A stretch of DNA of 64,000 nt from Rhabdophis nuchalis (lineage: Eukaryota > Chordata > Lepidosauria > Squamata > Natricidae): the NCBI GenBank assembly GCA_039707465.1, contig CM077643.1, positions 319,181,919 to 319,245,918 of the forward strand. The letters run 5' to 3'. The notes beneath the pieces are model-generated. The model had not been told where the DNA came from. It searched no databases and saw only the letters and a program-made list of their open reading frames with translations. The position numbers were made by a program, and so were the translations under genes. This document shows positions 42,201-55,412 of the stretch, one piece after another; positions within the stretch are counted from its first letter, which is position 1; each line of letters opens with the position of its first letter.

Positions 42201-44400
42201 TCAACCATGCTGCCTGTAATGGCTCCTCTCATAATTTAAGAAAGTAAAGACTCTTGAAATGGATTATTTCAAAAGAAACCTTTAATTAAGCAGAATGATA
42301 ACCATTAGAGGAAAAGCAGCATCTGAAGTCCTTTAGGCTATGCAAGTGGGATTTATCTGATAATGACCCCTCCCCTTTGTCAGAATGCTGATTCTGGCCA
42401 ATACACAAGTGTGAAAATGTTTCCTTGACTCTTCTGCCCTAAGAGCAGAATAAACCACACATTCCCATGACTATCTCTATTTCTCCAGAGGTGCTGGGAC
42501 CTCCCCCCTTCTGGTGACAGGAACCCAGTTGTAAATCTCAGTTGTTGTAAGTACTTCTAGTAATTTAACTCTGAGGCCCCCCCTCCTCCCAACTGAATGG
42601 CAGATCACGTAAGGGGTCTGACACTGCCCTTAACAGAAGGGCTTGAATTTCATGGACAATTCAGAAGTACAGACACTCTATTGAAGAGAAGAACCATGTT
42701 TATTGCAATGGTTGTTGGATGCCTACTTTGGAAGGGCCCTGAACAATGGGAAAGCAAAGATCTTTATAAAACTCAAGAAGTACCAGCTAGGCAAACCTAA
42801 TGAAGTGATTTGCTGCCCAGTTTTGTGGAAGCCAATTAGGTTCTTGCCAATGCACTGGGTTATCTGTGGCTACTGGCTACTGTTTGACAAAGTGACTCTT
42901 TCAAGAGATCATTAGAGTTGGAGAAATCCATTGTTAAATAAATGGAACGTTGAGAGAAGTGATTGAGAATGACATTCTAGAATTTCTCAACGTTGTGAAT
43001 CTCTTGATAGGTCTGAATTGTAAGATGATGAGAGGTTTTCTATTTTTTGCTTTAAATGGGGTGTCATGTTCCGGTGTCCCACCTAAGAAAAGATAGCAAC
43101 ACAGGTCGATGTGAGAATGTTTACCTGGAAACATGGATTCAGCACAAATCCAGAGAGGAATCAAAGTTTGTGCAACCATGGTTATTTCACCACCCCTTAT
43201 ATCATGCACCACCCCTCTTGTGTTTACATCCCTCTCCTCCCACCAACTGCTTGCTGCCAATATGGCTATCGCAGCCATCCACACCCCCAGCCGCCCATCC
43301 CGGCTCAGCCTGCCCAGCCTCTTGCTTCCACCTGTGATCCAACAATCAGCTGTTTTCTTGCGATCCGATTTTCAGCTGTTCCTTCGCAAGTTGATGACCA
43401 GCTGTGTAAAGCCTTGACCCCAGTAGCCAGTTGGCAGCCCCATGGATGCAAGATCCATGTGATATGGGATGTATGCATGCATTTGGAATCCCAGATGGTG
43501 GCCTCTCCCTGTCAGGATGGCAGGCCAGCGTGGCCGTTTATGCCCATGCACACACATCCCAGCAGCCACTCCTTCCCCACTTGAATGGTGACCTGGGATG
43601 TCAATTTTGGACTGATAAGATTAGGCAAAGAATAAAACTGGATTTGATCCTGGTTGTGTACAACAAGAGGGGGGATGGATGCAACCTCCATTTTATTTGC
43701 TACATTTATTTTCTCTATATATTGAAAATCAGGTTTGGGCAGTAAGCCAGAGCTTTGGATTAGTCCATCCAGAAATGACTTTGAATTGGAATATGTTATG
43801 TTTTAGCTTTGATTATCCTTTACTGTTTTAAACTGTGCTATTTGGTTTTTCAAATATTTCCCCAGGTTTAAGTTTATATAGAGCTCTCATGCTCACTCTT
43901 TGTCATATAAATCAATTAACTAAATAAAAAGATTTGGAGACCAAGTTAGTAAATATAATTTATTAACATTAAAGAAAAAGGAGGAATAGTTGATAATGAA
44001 TGCTGGGTAGAAAGCGATCACTACACTGTTCTTTATCTACTCACCTCTTTACACATAGCAAAGGAGAATGACTTGCAACTTTTGAATTAAGGGCAGCACA
44101 GAGTTGTACTGTTGTTTATGCTTTATTCCCTTTTCTTCCACAGAGAGCACACATTTCAGGTTATATGAACAGCAGAGTTCTAGGGTTGACAAAATGAGCT
44201 AAGAGAAACTGCCTATCCTCATCTTTTTTTCTCCAAAAAAAAAAGTTTCATAGCCAACATTGGGAAATGTAGATCTTCCATATTGACTTCCAATTCTGAC
44301 AAATGCATTTCTCTTGGTATGGCAGGCTTAATCATCCAAACTCGAATGACTGAAAAGGAACAAGAACTCAAGCATGATGGAAAGCTGCTGCCGAGCTGAG
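42201..44400. other. Single-copy stretch
   Basis: No exon or element is recognised with confidence. A CpG-poor, cytosine-rich part (43190-43600) stands out in composition but matches nothing I know. Confidence 0.4.
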
Positions 44401-44697
44401 CTAGTGGGAATCAAAGTTGTATTGAAAAGGCACACATTCTTCAGCAGAATGCTGAGACACCTTGCTAGTAAGAAATGACCAGGCTGAGCCCGAGGGAGGG
44501 TTCAAATGCATCATAAGTCATGAGTCCCTGCACACCCACAAGAAATCTAAGTCCAGCCCACCTTGACTGCCTCTCTTATCTCTCACACATTGCCCCTGGC
44601 TGCTAGTTGATCAGATTCTTGTAGAGAGCTTAAGCTTGCAATAAACCTTTATACTCATTTGAACTGCTTAAATTTCTTGATTTCCCTGTGCTTAACA
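44401..44697 (+). mobile_element. Possible 3' part of a retroviral-type LTR
   Basis: The order agagagcttaagcttgcaat, aataaacctt and a terminal ccctgtgcttaaca resembles an R/U5 region with a polyadenylation signal and a CA end. No 5' TG end, target duplication or internal domain was found, so this is tentative. Confidence 0.3.
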
Positions 44698-44905
44698 TTA
44701 TTTATTTATTTATTTATTTATTTATTATTTAAATTTATAGACCGCCCCCTCTCCCCCATGGGGACTCGGGGCGGTGCACAGGAAATTAAAATCTAATAAA
44801 TAACAATATACAACATACAAAATATTAAAACTGAATTAAATTATCCCTGTGCTAAAACAATATTTAAAATCCCTAAAAACCTTAACAATACCCTTAAAAT
44901 TCAAA
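44698..44905 (-). mobile_element. L2/CR1-group LINE 3' UTR only
   Basis: On the minus strand it ends with ctgtgcaccgccccgagtcc and ggggcggtctataaatttaa and an AAAT tail (complement of 44700-44730). It is the same 3' UTR type as 34172-35045 and 60375-63453, and heavily 5'-truncated. Confidence 0.8.
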
Positions 44906-45346
44906 TTAAAACATTGCTTCTTGTTTGATTGCGGATTCATGATAACATCCTTAAAATATTAAAAGTTCTAGTTCCTTGGGAATAATGTGATACTCTTAAT
45001 TTAAGAAATGTGATGGGACCACCTTTACTTTTTAAATCACTTTGAGATTTAAAAAAAACACCAGTGCTAGTGTTGGTGGAAGCAGGTGGTAGGTCTGGAA
45101 CCCCGGTGCAGCTTCACTTTTCACAGAGAAAGAAGTTCAAGGGACTTCTATGTATTACCTTACTAATCTTCAAAATTTATTTAGAAAAAGTTTGAGATCT
45201 TTCTGTATCCTTTTCTCAGAAAATGTAACAAAGGCAATATATTTAATTAATAAGATATACCACTTATTAAAGATTTCACCCTTTGGATTATTGCAGTTAT
45301 GATTATTATGGTTATCAACAAGCAGCTCCTGTCAAAATTTCTTTTT
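44906..45346. other. Single-copy stretch
   Basis: No recognisable element. Confidence 0.5.
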
Positions 45347-45590
45347 TCATAAAAAGCACTCAGCAATTAGATTTATATACTGCTTCACAGTGCTGTACAG
45401 CTCTCTCTAAGCAGTTTACAGAGTCAGCCTACAGAGACTCAACAATCTGGGTCCTCATTTTACTGACCTCGGAAGGATGGAAGGCTGACACAACCTTGAG
45501 CCTGGTGAGATTCGAACTGCCAAATTGCAGGCAGCTAGCAGTCAGCAGAAGTAGCCTGCAATACTGCACTTTAACCACTTCACCATTTCT
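45347..45590 (-). mobile_element. tRNA-derived SINE, second family, reverse copy
   Basis: On the plus strand it reads atttatatactgcttcacag, agcagtttacagagtcagcc, ctcggaaggatggaaggctg and a head complement aaccacttcacc, the reverse of 36990-37206. Confidence 0.85.
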
Positions 45591-45599
45591 CTGTGGCCA

Positions 45600-46012
45600 C
45601 GCCAGCCCCAGCCCACCACCATCATGCCTCCGCCAGTGCCTCACACCAGCCAGCTGGTCTGTGGGGGGGCATATGCTAGGGGTGGGGCACATGCATGGGG
45701 GGATGCTCACATTACATTTTGGGGCCTTGTGCAGCACCCCCGCACCCTGTTTTGGCTCCCAAGTTGGTGCAGGAGGCCTTCCAGGCCCAAAACTGGGCAT
45801 GTGGGGGTAGGCTCATGTGCACAGGGGGCTGCACACACATTGCATTATGGGTGCAGTGCAGTGGTGGGTTTCTGCAGGCTCGCACCTACTCGCGAGAGCC
45901 GGTTGGTGAAATTTAGAGAACCGGTGAGAGGGGTTCCACCAGCATACCTGGAAGTAAATCTGGCCCGCCGCTGCCAGTGACCCAACAGGAAGGAAAGGAA
46001 AGGAAGAAAGGA

Positions 46013-46068
<56 letters not shown>

Positions 46069-46328
46069 ATTTATCATCACAATTGAGTCCAAAATTTTGG
46101 TTGCTAAGCAAGAGCAAGAGTTGCTAAATGAGTTTCACCACATTTTAAAAGGTGGCCACTCCCACCCTGTCACATGACTACCAAGCCACGCCCACAAAAT
46201 AGGCCACACCTACAGAGTAGGTTCTAAAAAATTTGAAACCCACCACTGGTGCGGTGTGAGGCACAGGCATGTTGCGTATGAATGCATGCGCTTTCAGCAC
46301 GTGACAACAAAAAGGTTAGCCATCACTG
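45600..46328. mobile_element. hAT element interrupted by another hAT MITE
   Basis: The right end aaaaaggttagccatcactg is the cagtgatggcgaac-type TIR. Left of the nested copy lies the same family's interior (tgtgcacagggggctgcac, cattgcattatgggtg). The left terminus is not clear. Confidence 0.7.
45859..46248. mobile_element. hAT MITE with GAAA array, nested
   Basis: Ends are cagtggtgggtttctgcagg and tttgaaacccaccactg. Flanks gtgcagtg (45851-45858) and gtgcggtg (46249-46256) are a 7-of-8 duplication inside the host hAT copy. The internal (GAAA)n (46005-46069) corresponds to the TTTC array at 5727-5850. Confidence 0.92.
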
Positions 46329-46577
46329 GTATAAGACTTGTGAGCTCCCATTTTCTTTACCTTGCTGCTTCAATTTGACCTTAAATAAAGGAAATTACAA
46401 AGCTTTCTAACTGCTTTGTAACTGGATGGGGCAGGACTAGATGGAGGATATTAGCCAATATGCAAAAGAGAATGTTGCACATGCATTTAGGATGGCTCAG
46501 TAAAGATACAGTAGAAGCACTAAAAAAAACCTTTTTACTCTGAAATTATTTTCATTCTGTTTCTGGTCATTTTCCAA

Positions 46578-47410
46578 TAATAATACAATAATACAATAGC
46601 AGAGTTGGAAGGGACCTTGGAGGTCTTCTAGTCCAACTGGAAGGAAACCCTATACCGTTTCAGACAAATGGCTATCCAACATCTTCTTAAAGACTTCCAG
46701 TGTTGGGACATTCACAACTTCTGGTGGCAAACTGTTCCACTGATTAATTGTTCTGTCAGGACATTTCTTCTAAGTTGCTTCTCTCCTTGATTAGTTTCCA
46801 CCCATTGCTTCTTGTTCTGCCCTCAGGTGCCTTGGAGAATAGCTTGACTCCCTCTTCTTTGTGGCAGCCCCTGAGATATTGGAACACTGCTATCATGTCT
46901 CCCGTAGTCCTTCTTTTCATTAAACTAGACATACCCAGTTCCTGCAACCGTTTCTCATCTGTTTTAGTCTCCAGTCCCCTAATCATCTTTGTTGCTCTTC
47001 TCTGCACTCTTTCTAGAGTCTCCACATCGTGGCGACCAAAACTGAATGCAGTATTCCACCTTTATAATGCCTTACCAAGGCATTATAAAGTGGTATTAAC
47101 ACTTCACGTGATCTTGATTCTATCCCTCTGTTTATGCAGCCTAGAACTGTGTTGGCTTTTTTGGCAGCTGCTGCACACTGCTGGCTCATATTTAAATGGT
47201 TGTCCACTAGGACTCCAAGATCCCTTTCACAGTTACTACTATTGAGCAAGGTACCACCTATACTGTACCTGTGCATTTTGTTTTTCTTGCCTAAATGTAG
47301 AACTTTACTCTCTTCACCATTGAATTTCATTTTATTAGGTAGTGTCCAGTGTTCAAGTTTGTCAAGATACTTTTGGTTAATTTTATTATAGAAACCAAAT
47401 TGCAAAATTC
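46578..47410 (-). pseudogene. CR1 LINE reverse-transcriptase C-terminus and 3' end
   Basis: On the minus strand, 47405-47013 encodes LDKLEHWTLPNKMKFNGEES, then SNCERDLGVLVDN and QCAAAAKKANTVLGCINRGI. After a frameshift or indel near 47020 the frame continues at 47025-46756 as ETLERVQRRATKMIRGLE and LQELGMSSLMKRRTTGDMI. This is the classical CR1 thumb and tail region, distinct from the L2-like LINEs in the window. The catalytic palm is missing through 5' truncation. The 3' end (ggtcccttccaactctgcta on the minus strand) is the CR1 consensus and ends in a short att-rich tail. Confidence 0.85.
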
Positions 47411-48663
47411 ATTGGTTGGCCTCTGTTCCTGAATATTTATTCTTGTCCTTTAACCTTATGTAGTCCCTTTGTTTAATATCCACATATAATGGCTGAGTGA
47501 TGTGTTTTTGCAGATAAATCTACAATATTGTAGGTGTAAATAAAAATGTGAATCTTTTGGGTCCTGGTCACTAATGTTACTTCCATCACTACACAGGTTC
47601 AAGTGCATTGCAACTTAGACTGTAATTATACTTACTGTAATTATATGTGGACTTGCTATAGCAATGAGTTCTTGCGGATGAGATCAGGATGCCATGGTAT
47701 GGATACTCAACATTTATCTGCGCCGCTTCATTCTAGGAAATTGAAATAGATCCTATTCATTCTGTCCTTTAGTGTTCTGAAGGCTTGCTGCATTCTTTTA
47801 GGCTCTGTAGACCATGCTGACAAAATCCAGCAAATAAATTCATCCATCCATCCATCCATCCATCCATCCATTCTACACAAAGTCTATGTCACCTCACAAA
47901 GAAATCAATACAACACACATACAGTAGTCTCTCATTTTAGTCTTAGTAACCATCTGCAGTTGGTTTATTTGAAAGATTATGATTAGCCTTCTATTAACCA
48001 AGGAGGTGTATGACTAAACAGGGATTTTTATTTGGATTTTTTGTCCACTATGACTATGAAGGAAGAACAATTTGTTCTTCCTGCATATTCATAGTGGGAC
48101 AGAAATTTGCTGCCTATAGTGCTTCTTAGCTTTTATTTCTGAGTCTCTGGTCCACTATGACAATTGAATATTCTATTTATAGTTACCACTGTTAAATATT
48201 CTCCTGTGGCTCCAATTTAAACACCATTATTATATGAAATTGCCAGTAATTGTCAATTATCTGTTTTTGTTCAGTTTTTAAATTATTTGGCCGAGGACAT
48301 CTGTTTAAACCTAAACTCTCTCCAAGTACTTGAATAGCCTCTCATACACAGTTTAGGTGAGCCAAGTTAAGTGTTCTCCAAAAGATATTATTCTTGACAT
48401 TCTAAAATTCCTTTCTACAGCTTTGTGTTGACAATACTGGGTGGGCAACAATGAAACCAGAGATGTTTTGCAATTATTCAGTTACTATCTTGAACTCTGT
48501 TTAAGCAATCTTCTTGGGGAAAATAGCCATATATTTTTTAAAATACTGATTTGATAAAGGATACAAAATATGAATGCAATAAATAAATAAAATACTACTA
48601 TAAGTAAAACTAGTATGTTTTCATTCTGAGCTTACAATATTCAGAGCCTGTGTTTTCCACCTA
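47411..48663. other. Single-copy stretch with (CATC)n
   Basis: A tetramer array (catc)n lies at 47839-47871. Otherwise AT-rich and featureless. Confidence 0.5.
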
Positions 48664-49300
48664 GAAAATGGGGCTTCCCTTGAGGTGCACTCGAAAGCTA
48701 CAGTTAGTTCAGAAAGCAGCTGCGCGGGTGATTACAGGAGCTTCGAGGCACTCCCATATAACACCAATCCTGCGCGAGCTGCACTGGCTTCCTGTGGTCT
48801 TTCGGGTGCGCTTCAAGGTTTTGACGACCATCTTCAAAGCGCTCCATGGCTCAGGACCTAGTTATATGCGAGACCGTCTCCCCCCCCATACATCCCTTAG
48901 ACCGATATGCTCCCACAGAGAGGGCCTTCTCAGGGTGCCGTCGGCCGGACAATGCCGACTGGCAACACCCAGGGGAAGGGCCTTCTCTGTGGCGGGCCCT
49001 GCCCTGTGGAATGACCTACCACCAGAACTTTGTACCATCACCGACCTCCGCCTCTTCCGCCAGTGTTTAAAAACACACCTCTTCCATCAAGCCGGCCTAA
49101 CATAGCCTCCACTGGGACTAGCCATAGATAGTTTTAATTCGGGGATTTTAATTGGTTTTAGCGCAGGATGGGGATCTAATAGGTTTTTAAATTTTGTATT
49201 GTGTTTTTGGTATGTATTTTAATTTCTTGTGCACCGCCCTGGGTCCTCTTGGAGAAGGGCGGGATATAAATTTAATAAAATAAAATAAATAAATAAATAA
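48664..49300 (+). mobile_element. 5'-truncated L2/CR1-group LINE
   Basis: An uninterrupted frame 48668-49105 encodes the last 145 residues of ORF2 (MGLPLRCTRKLQLVQKAAAR to LKTHLFHQAGL). The intact frame suggests a relatively young copy, but it lacks the endonuclease and the reverse-transcriptase palm. The 3' UTR has gaagggcgggatataaattt and an AAAT tail. Confidence 0.85.
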
Positions 49301-49375
49301 TAAAGAATAGTTACAAATCTGGATGTCTAGAACATTAATTGACTGACTGTGGTATGGCTAATATAGAATGGAGAA

Positions 49376-49596
49376 AGGCGCAGAGAACAATGTTACCTTC
49401 ACACCAAAGGTGGTGCCTATTTTTCTACTTGCATTTTTACATTTTTCGAACTGCTAGGTTGACAGAAGCTGGGACAAGTAACGGGAGCTCACTCTGTTAC
49501 GTGGCGCTAGGAATTCAAACTGCTGACCTTTCTGATCGACAATCTGATCGACAATCTCAGCATTTAGCATTTAGCCACTGAGCTACAACATCCCTA
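49376..49596 (-). mobile_element. Truncated tRNA-derived SINE, Sauria type
   Basis: Retains the body (aatgttaccttcacaccaaa, gcatttttacatttttcgaa) and head complement. The Bov-B-like tail is missing, so the minus-strand 3' end is lost. The sequence gatcgacaatct is tandemly doubled at 49535-49555. Confidence 0.8.
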
Positions 49597-49599
49597 TAC

Positions 49600-50284
49600 A
49601 TGGTTAGATCAATTATATTTCATATAGCACACTTCAGATGCTTATTCGAAGATGCGCACCTACTTATTCTACCTGATCCTGCTTATAATTCTACATATTT
49701 TAAGTACTGAAGGAATCTACTTTCCCTAAAAGAAACATCCATACTTTTCAGCTTCAGAGTTAGAGTAAGTCTGGGAAGCAACAAAAGTTAGGGGTTCCAT
49801 ATATGAGATGCAAAAATCTGGAGAACTACTACACATCAGCAAAAGATATGTAAGAATCCACTCCTCTTTGTTGTTACCTGGTGGTGGATATTCTATGTTT
49901 AAAGGGCAATGTGCAGCTCTACTTATATAGCCAACTAGAGTCATTAGGAGTTGGGTGGAATACTAGTTTAATAAATTAATATTATGATTGGTTGCACAAT
50001 TGGTCAGATGATTAGACTGGATTTGACATTTTTGTCCACCTATTGATTCCTTCCCAAGTACTTAGGATAGGCAGATAGTATTATTTAAATTATTATTATT
50101 GAGTAAACAATAAAACTGGACCTTGAACAAAGCAGAGACATAAAGTTTCTTTCTAAGAAATACTGATAAATTATATCTGAGAGTTCAAGAAATGCAGAAA
50201 AAACATTTAGAAAGAGTTAGGAAAGAAGCAAACTGGTGACATTGGAAATGCCTTAGTAGCTGTCTGCTAAAAGGTCCAATAGAA
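49600..50284. other. Single-copy stretch
   Basis: No recognisable element. Confidence 0.5.
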
Positions 50285-50814
50285 TCTATATAAATAAAAA
50301 ATTAAAATAGTTTGTGCAAAATCGCTAATCTCGGAAAGTACTGCACCGATCGGCACCAAATTTTCACACAATGTTGCTAAGAAAGGAAGTAACAATCATA
50401 CGTATATTTTGTGTGGCTGCCACACCTGTGTCATGTGCAAGCAGCATAAACATAAAAGGTATGCACTTCTCAGTTATTTTTCTCCCTTAAACTCCTCCGA
50501 CCCGGCTGCTTCTTATGATGCATCATGCACGCCCCTCACATTTCCAATGGTTGTTTCCTCAGCAACTGAATAAGCCTCCAAAGTTCCCTCACATGTAGAG
50601 AGAGAGAGAGAGAGGGAAAAATACAGTAGGTAGGTAGGTAGGTAGGTAGGTAGGTAGGTAGAGGGAGAGAGGAAGAAATACAGTAGGTAAGTAGGTTGGG
50701 GGTTATACGGTGGTTGTGTGTACGTATTTGTGTGTGCAGGTGTAGATCTACACACAGATTGGTTGGCCATTTAACCAGACTGGGCCACAGCAACATGTGG
50801 CCGGGAACGGCTAG
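50285..50814 (+). mobile_element. Non-autonomous Helitron, 530 bp
   Basis: It begins tctatataaataaaa after an a and ends ggccgggaacggctag before a t. This fits rolling-circle insertion between A and T with 5'-TC and CTAG-3' termini and a small GCCG/CGGC hairpin just before the end. The inside includes cggaaagtactgcaccgatc near the left end and an aaatacagtaggtagg array near the right. There is no Rep/helicase. The same ends are found at 57352 and 63909. Confidence 0.82.
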
Positions 50815-51711
50815 TTCTAAATAAAAAATTAAGTAATTAAATGTTTTTGTTTTGTTTTGCATGAGAACTAAGAGGTAGCAAAATATAGAATGCCTTGGAT
50901 AGAAGGAGGAATGGGATCGTGTGTGCACAAGCATGGCCCAGGATGCCTGGGAACTGTTTGGCATGTATAACTTCACTAAGGAAGAAGGATGCAGCTGTGT
51001 AAACTAAAGATCCCACCTATGTATAAACTAAATAAACCAGCGTTCAACAACCTTAGATCCTTTAGTAATGTTTTTACTGAAGTATTAGATTCCCAAATTT
51101 GGATCAAAACTTTGTTCTTCATTGTAAGGAATTAATTGAAATGCAAGCAGATACTAAAAAATGAGGTCCCCTCTCAGCCTATTTTTCTGGTAACACAGGT
51201 ATACTTCCACAAATTGCAGACTTACCAAAAAAAAAGGCTACTAAGCAGACACACTGTCTGGTAAGAGAACATGGGAAAATTAGGAATGGTCGAACAGCAA
51301 TGAGAAACTTGCAATTCCCAATACAGTGAACTACTAGACTACAACTATTGGCAGCCTAAATATGTTGGCCAAAAGTGATAGATGCCAGAATGATAGGTGC
51401 TCTGTTTTCCGATTAGTGTTCATTTAATGTGGCACAGAATATTATCTATAGTGATGAGGGAAAAACCAGAACTTGAAAAACCAGAAAATGAGAAGTACCC
51501 GTAAATCTAAAATGGAGATGCTAGCTTCCAAAATTGGAGAATGTAAAAATAAAGAAATAAAATAAACCAAAATGTAAAAAATATTTGCTGGATTAGATCA
51601 AAAACATCTTAAATCTCTCTTACTTCTTGTCATAAATGCCTCTTAAATGCCTCTTACCTCTGCCATAAAAAGCCAAGAAAACCATTTTAATCTATATCAA
51701 AATACTTCCAT
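50815..51711. other. Single-copy stretch
   Basis: No recognisable element. Confidence 0.5.
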
Positions 51712-51870
<159 letters not shown>

Positions 51871-53275
51871 GAGTGAAGTCTAACACATTGATCCTGTAGC
51901 CTCCATTTTCTCACATTTGTGAAAGATGAACTTAAATACTGACATATGCTGACGAATAATTTGTGTGCTACACATGAATAAAGAAAATAGAAGTGTCTAA
52001 AAGTAGCATTAGGATATTTATTCTTTGGAGATAATATCAAGCAGGAAATAGATTGAAGGAGATTTACAACGTTCTTCATTTTGATGCTATTGCTTATATA
52101 TTACAGAATCAAACACCTCAACATTGTCAACATAGAGATGAAATTTTTTAGCTTGTTCAATGATTCATAAATGTTATCATTCCAACGCATGTATGAAGAA
52201 TGAGGTCACTCTCCCTAACATTTAAATAACTGCCTTGCTATACTTTAAAATGGATTCCTGTTTTCTGTAGGAACATCAATTGTTAACTGAAAACTTTGTA
52301 AGACCATTTTACTGTTTGTTTATGCATGTTTCTTCACAGGATTATGATTGCTTGAGATCTTCCATCATTCCTAAATCCTTTCCAGTTTGACTAGTTCAGA
52401 ATGAATCAGTCTCTATAAATAGTAGTAATGTTAGGAGTATTATTAGAAACCGGTAGACCAAATTACTTCTTGGGCTCTTTGTGTTAAAGTTAAGGATTAA
52501 GGCAGTGGACTAAGACAGGAGACCTAGATTCAAGTCTACTCTCAGCCACAGAAACTCTCTGGGCAGTCATTGTATGTCAGCTTCATTACTTCAACTGGTT
52601 GTTGCTGGGGGGGGGGGAACCACAAGGAGACATGCAAACCACATTGAGCTCCTTGAGAAAACATAGGATAGTAAATTAATATATCATAATAATTACTATA
52701 ATTCCAAGGATTTGGCAGTACTTGACTGATCTCATCTGAGGTTGGAAACTGAGCTGAACTGTGCTTGGATAGAAATCATTATAAAATACTTGGGCTGTAA
52801 GCTAAAGCCTTCCTGAAGAAAGTAAGGATGAGAACTTTTCCCTTGCTGTTGCAAGAACATATCCATGTTGTCAATGGGGCTCAAGAAGACAACAAGCAAA
52901 AGGTAGAAATCTACTTGTGTTTATATTGTTATTTGCTGTTCTATTCATAGTGCTTGAATAGTGAAATCTCTGGCACTTTTCTTACAGATGCTTAAATGAA
53001 CAACCTCTTTTACAATTTTGTGTGTCAACTCTGTGAACAATAGGAGAATACCCAGGAGGTCCACACAGGAAGCCGAACTTCCCTTGTATAATTAATGGGG
53101 TGGAGACTGGGGGAAAGGAGATAGTACATGAGAGACAACACATCAACTTTGAAACAATAAACAAGCCCAAGAGCCAGCTCTGCTTCCTTTGCTGGAATTA
53201 TTGTTCCCTTGTTTCCTTACTGCTGGCCCTTCAACCACATCCCTGCCTTTGTAACCCTTCATGAGCCTTCATAAC
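51871..53275. other. Single-copy stretch
   Basis: Contains a G run (52607-52617). No recognised element or exon. Confidence 0.5.
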
Positions 53276-53283
53276 CCTTAGAC

Positions 53284-53418
53284 CAGGAATGTCCAAACTT
53301 GGGAACTTTAAGAGTTGTGGACTTCAACTCCCAGAATTCCCCAGCCAGCCATGCTGGCTGGGGAATTCTGGGAGTTGAAGTCCACAACTCTTAAAGTTCC
53401 CAAGTTTGGACATCCCTG
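53284..53418. mobile_element. 135-bp foldback hAT MITE
   Basis: Ends are caggaatgtccaaacttggg and cccaagtttggacatccctg, with the standard core. A perfect duplication ccttagac flanks it (53276-53283, 53419-53426). Confidence 0.93.
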
Positions 53419-53426
53419 CCTTAGAC

Positions 53427-55300
53427 ACAACGATCCGGTTTCAGCTTGGCCTATCATTGGGATTATCTAGAATGCCCAAACAATAAACCAAAGAGGTATA
53501 TTTGAGAGAAAGGATTTTGTCGCACTAACACTGTGCTTTAAAATTTGAGGCATAAGTACTTGGCTACCTGCTCCTCATAGATCAAAACATACTGTTCAGA
53601 TAGACCACAGCTTGCCATGTTGTGGCACTAAAAGACTAATGCAGCAGGTAAAATTAGTTCTAGGATGGAATTAGTTAAGCATAGTCACGCTTCATGGGGA
53701 GAGCATCTCCTTGCCTCCAACTGAATAATATAAATCAATTAATAAATGTATACTGAAGTTAATTTGCTTTAGCTGAGAAATCTTTCTCTCCTACATGATA
53801 ATGCTTGGAGCCCAAGTGTGCAGAAAATATTCATCCCAAGGAGGATGTTTATTTTACCACTACCCTCCTCACTTTATTTACTGCCATTATAAGATTAGCA
53901 AGGCATTCATGCTTGGCCTTTGGGGCAGAAGTCCAGACCTCTACTTGGCTAAATGAGAAGGAGATCTCTCAAACACTGCAGGACTGAAGGAAGGAACACT
54001 GAAGGAAGAACATGCCCACAGACCATTTTCTAAAAAGTGCTTTTCCATATGACCAATCAGTATAGAGTCTTTAAAGACCTCATTGTATTATAAATGTACA
54101 TTGTTGGCCAGGACACCTGTCCTGAAAAGCAATTGATGATTGCTTTAATAGAAAAGCCGGCAAGTATCTCTTTGTTAAGAAAATTGCATGTACTATAAAC
54201 GATCACAGTGAAATATTTTGGTAAACAAACAGGTCTCTTTCTTTCCTTTCCCTATTTTGTTAACTAAGGATGATGTCACTGGAGGAAGTGAGTCAGAGGA
54301 TTTTTTTAAAGCCACTAAATGTTCTGCCAGTCTCCTTGGAGATCTGCTGTGGGAGCAGTAGACATTTTGTAGAGTGGTTCTCCGGATGTGCTCAGTTTAT
54401 ATCTTAGTAAACAATTATTAGATATTTGAAAAGACTATTAAGAATGCTTCCGAGCAGGGTTTATAGTTAACAGTTGACCATCCCCATTTACAGAATGTGT
54501 GGAATCCAACTGACACGATTCCTCATTTGTTACGTGCCATTTCTTCTGCTAAGGAGACAACTAGAGAGAGGCATTAAAACTTTGTCTGCATCACGTGCTC
54601 TCCAGCAGGAGACATGCCAATTCTCCTGGGCCTCACTACAAAAGAGCGACAAAACCTCATCAGGACCTAGCTTTTACCATTAGGAAAAGCAGGTGATTAT
54701 GATAATGCTTAAATATATAGCTTTTCCACTAGGGGAGCATAAAATTTAGTCTGTTTGCTCTTTAAAATGCCCAGAAGCAAATGTCAGACTCACAACTTCA
54801 GTGAGGCATATGCTAAACCTGGCACATTTACAGCCTTCACAACTGATGAGAGATAGGTAGGGTTTCTGCTGGATATATGATTTTCAAAGGGTTCACAGCA
54901 TCCTTTTTTTTTTTTTTTTTACAGTTTTCACCTTCCTTCTTTACCTCATTGGATCCTATTTATGAGCTGCTCCAGATATGATAGACGGAACATTTTTAAA
55001 ATGCTTTTCACGAAGAAAGAATTCCATGTGGGAAACTTAAACTGTGATATTCTCACCACAAGGGTATCCAAGTCAGCTGAACATTCTTCACGGCATTACA
55101 CAGTGTTTCCAGAATGTATTTCTTAAGTTGTTGCTGGGAGTTATCGTCCAGTTGGGGACATTTATAGACATAAGCAGGCTTGTTTACAAACAGTGTAGCC
55201 TTTAGCTGGATCATTGTTGGGCACAAGATATACCTTTGGGTTTCATTACAAGTGCTTTCCAAATCATATTGTGTAAATTAGCCACCAGAGTTGCTTTGGC
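53427..55300. other. Single-copy stretch
   Basis: A T run of about 18 lies at 54905-54922. No exon is recognised. Confidence 0.5.
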
Positions 55301-55343
55301 TAGTGAGGTGGGTAGCATATAAATTTAATAAAGAAGTAAAAAA

Positions 55344-55411
<68 letters not shown>
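55301..55411 (+). mobile_element. LINE tail with AAAG and ACAG arrays
   Basis: A LINE-like 3' end (gaggtgggtagcatataaat, aataaagaag) leads to about ten AAAG units and then seven ACAG units (55384-55411). The unit switch is abrupt. Confidence 0.7.

Positions 55412-55412
<1 letters not shown>

Noticed and set aside
50285..50814. A SINE or MITE instead of a Helitron
   Set aside because: There are no pol III boxes, terminal inverted repeats or target duplication. TC and CTAG ends with A/T insertion are repeated at a second locus.
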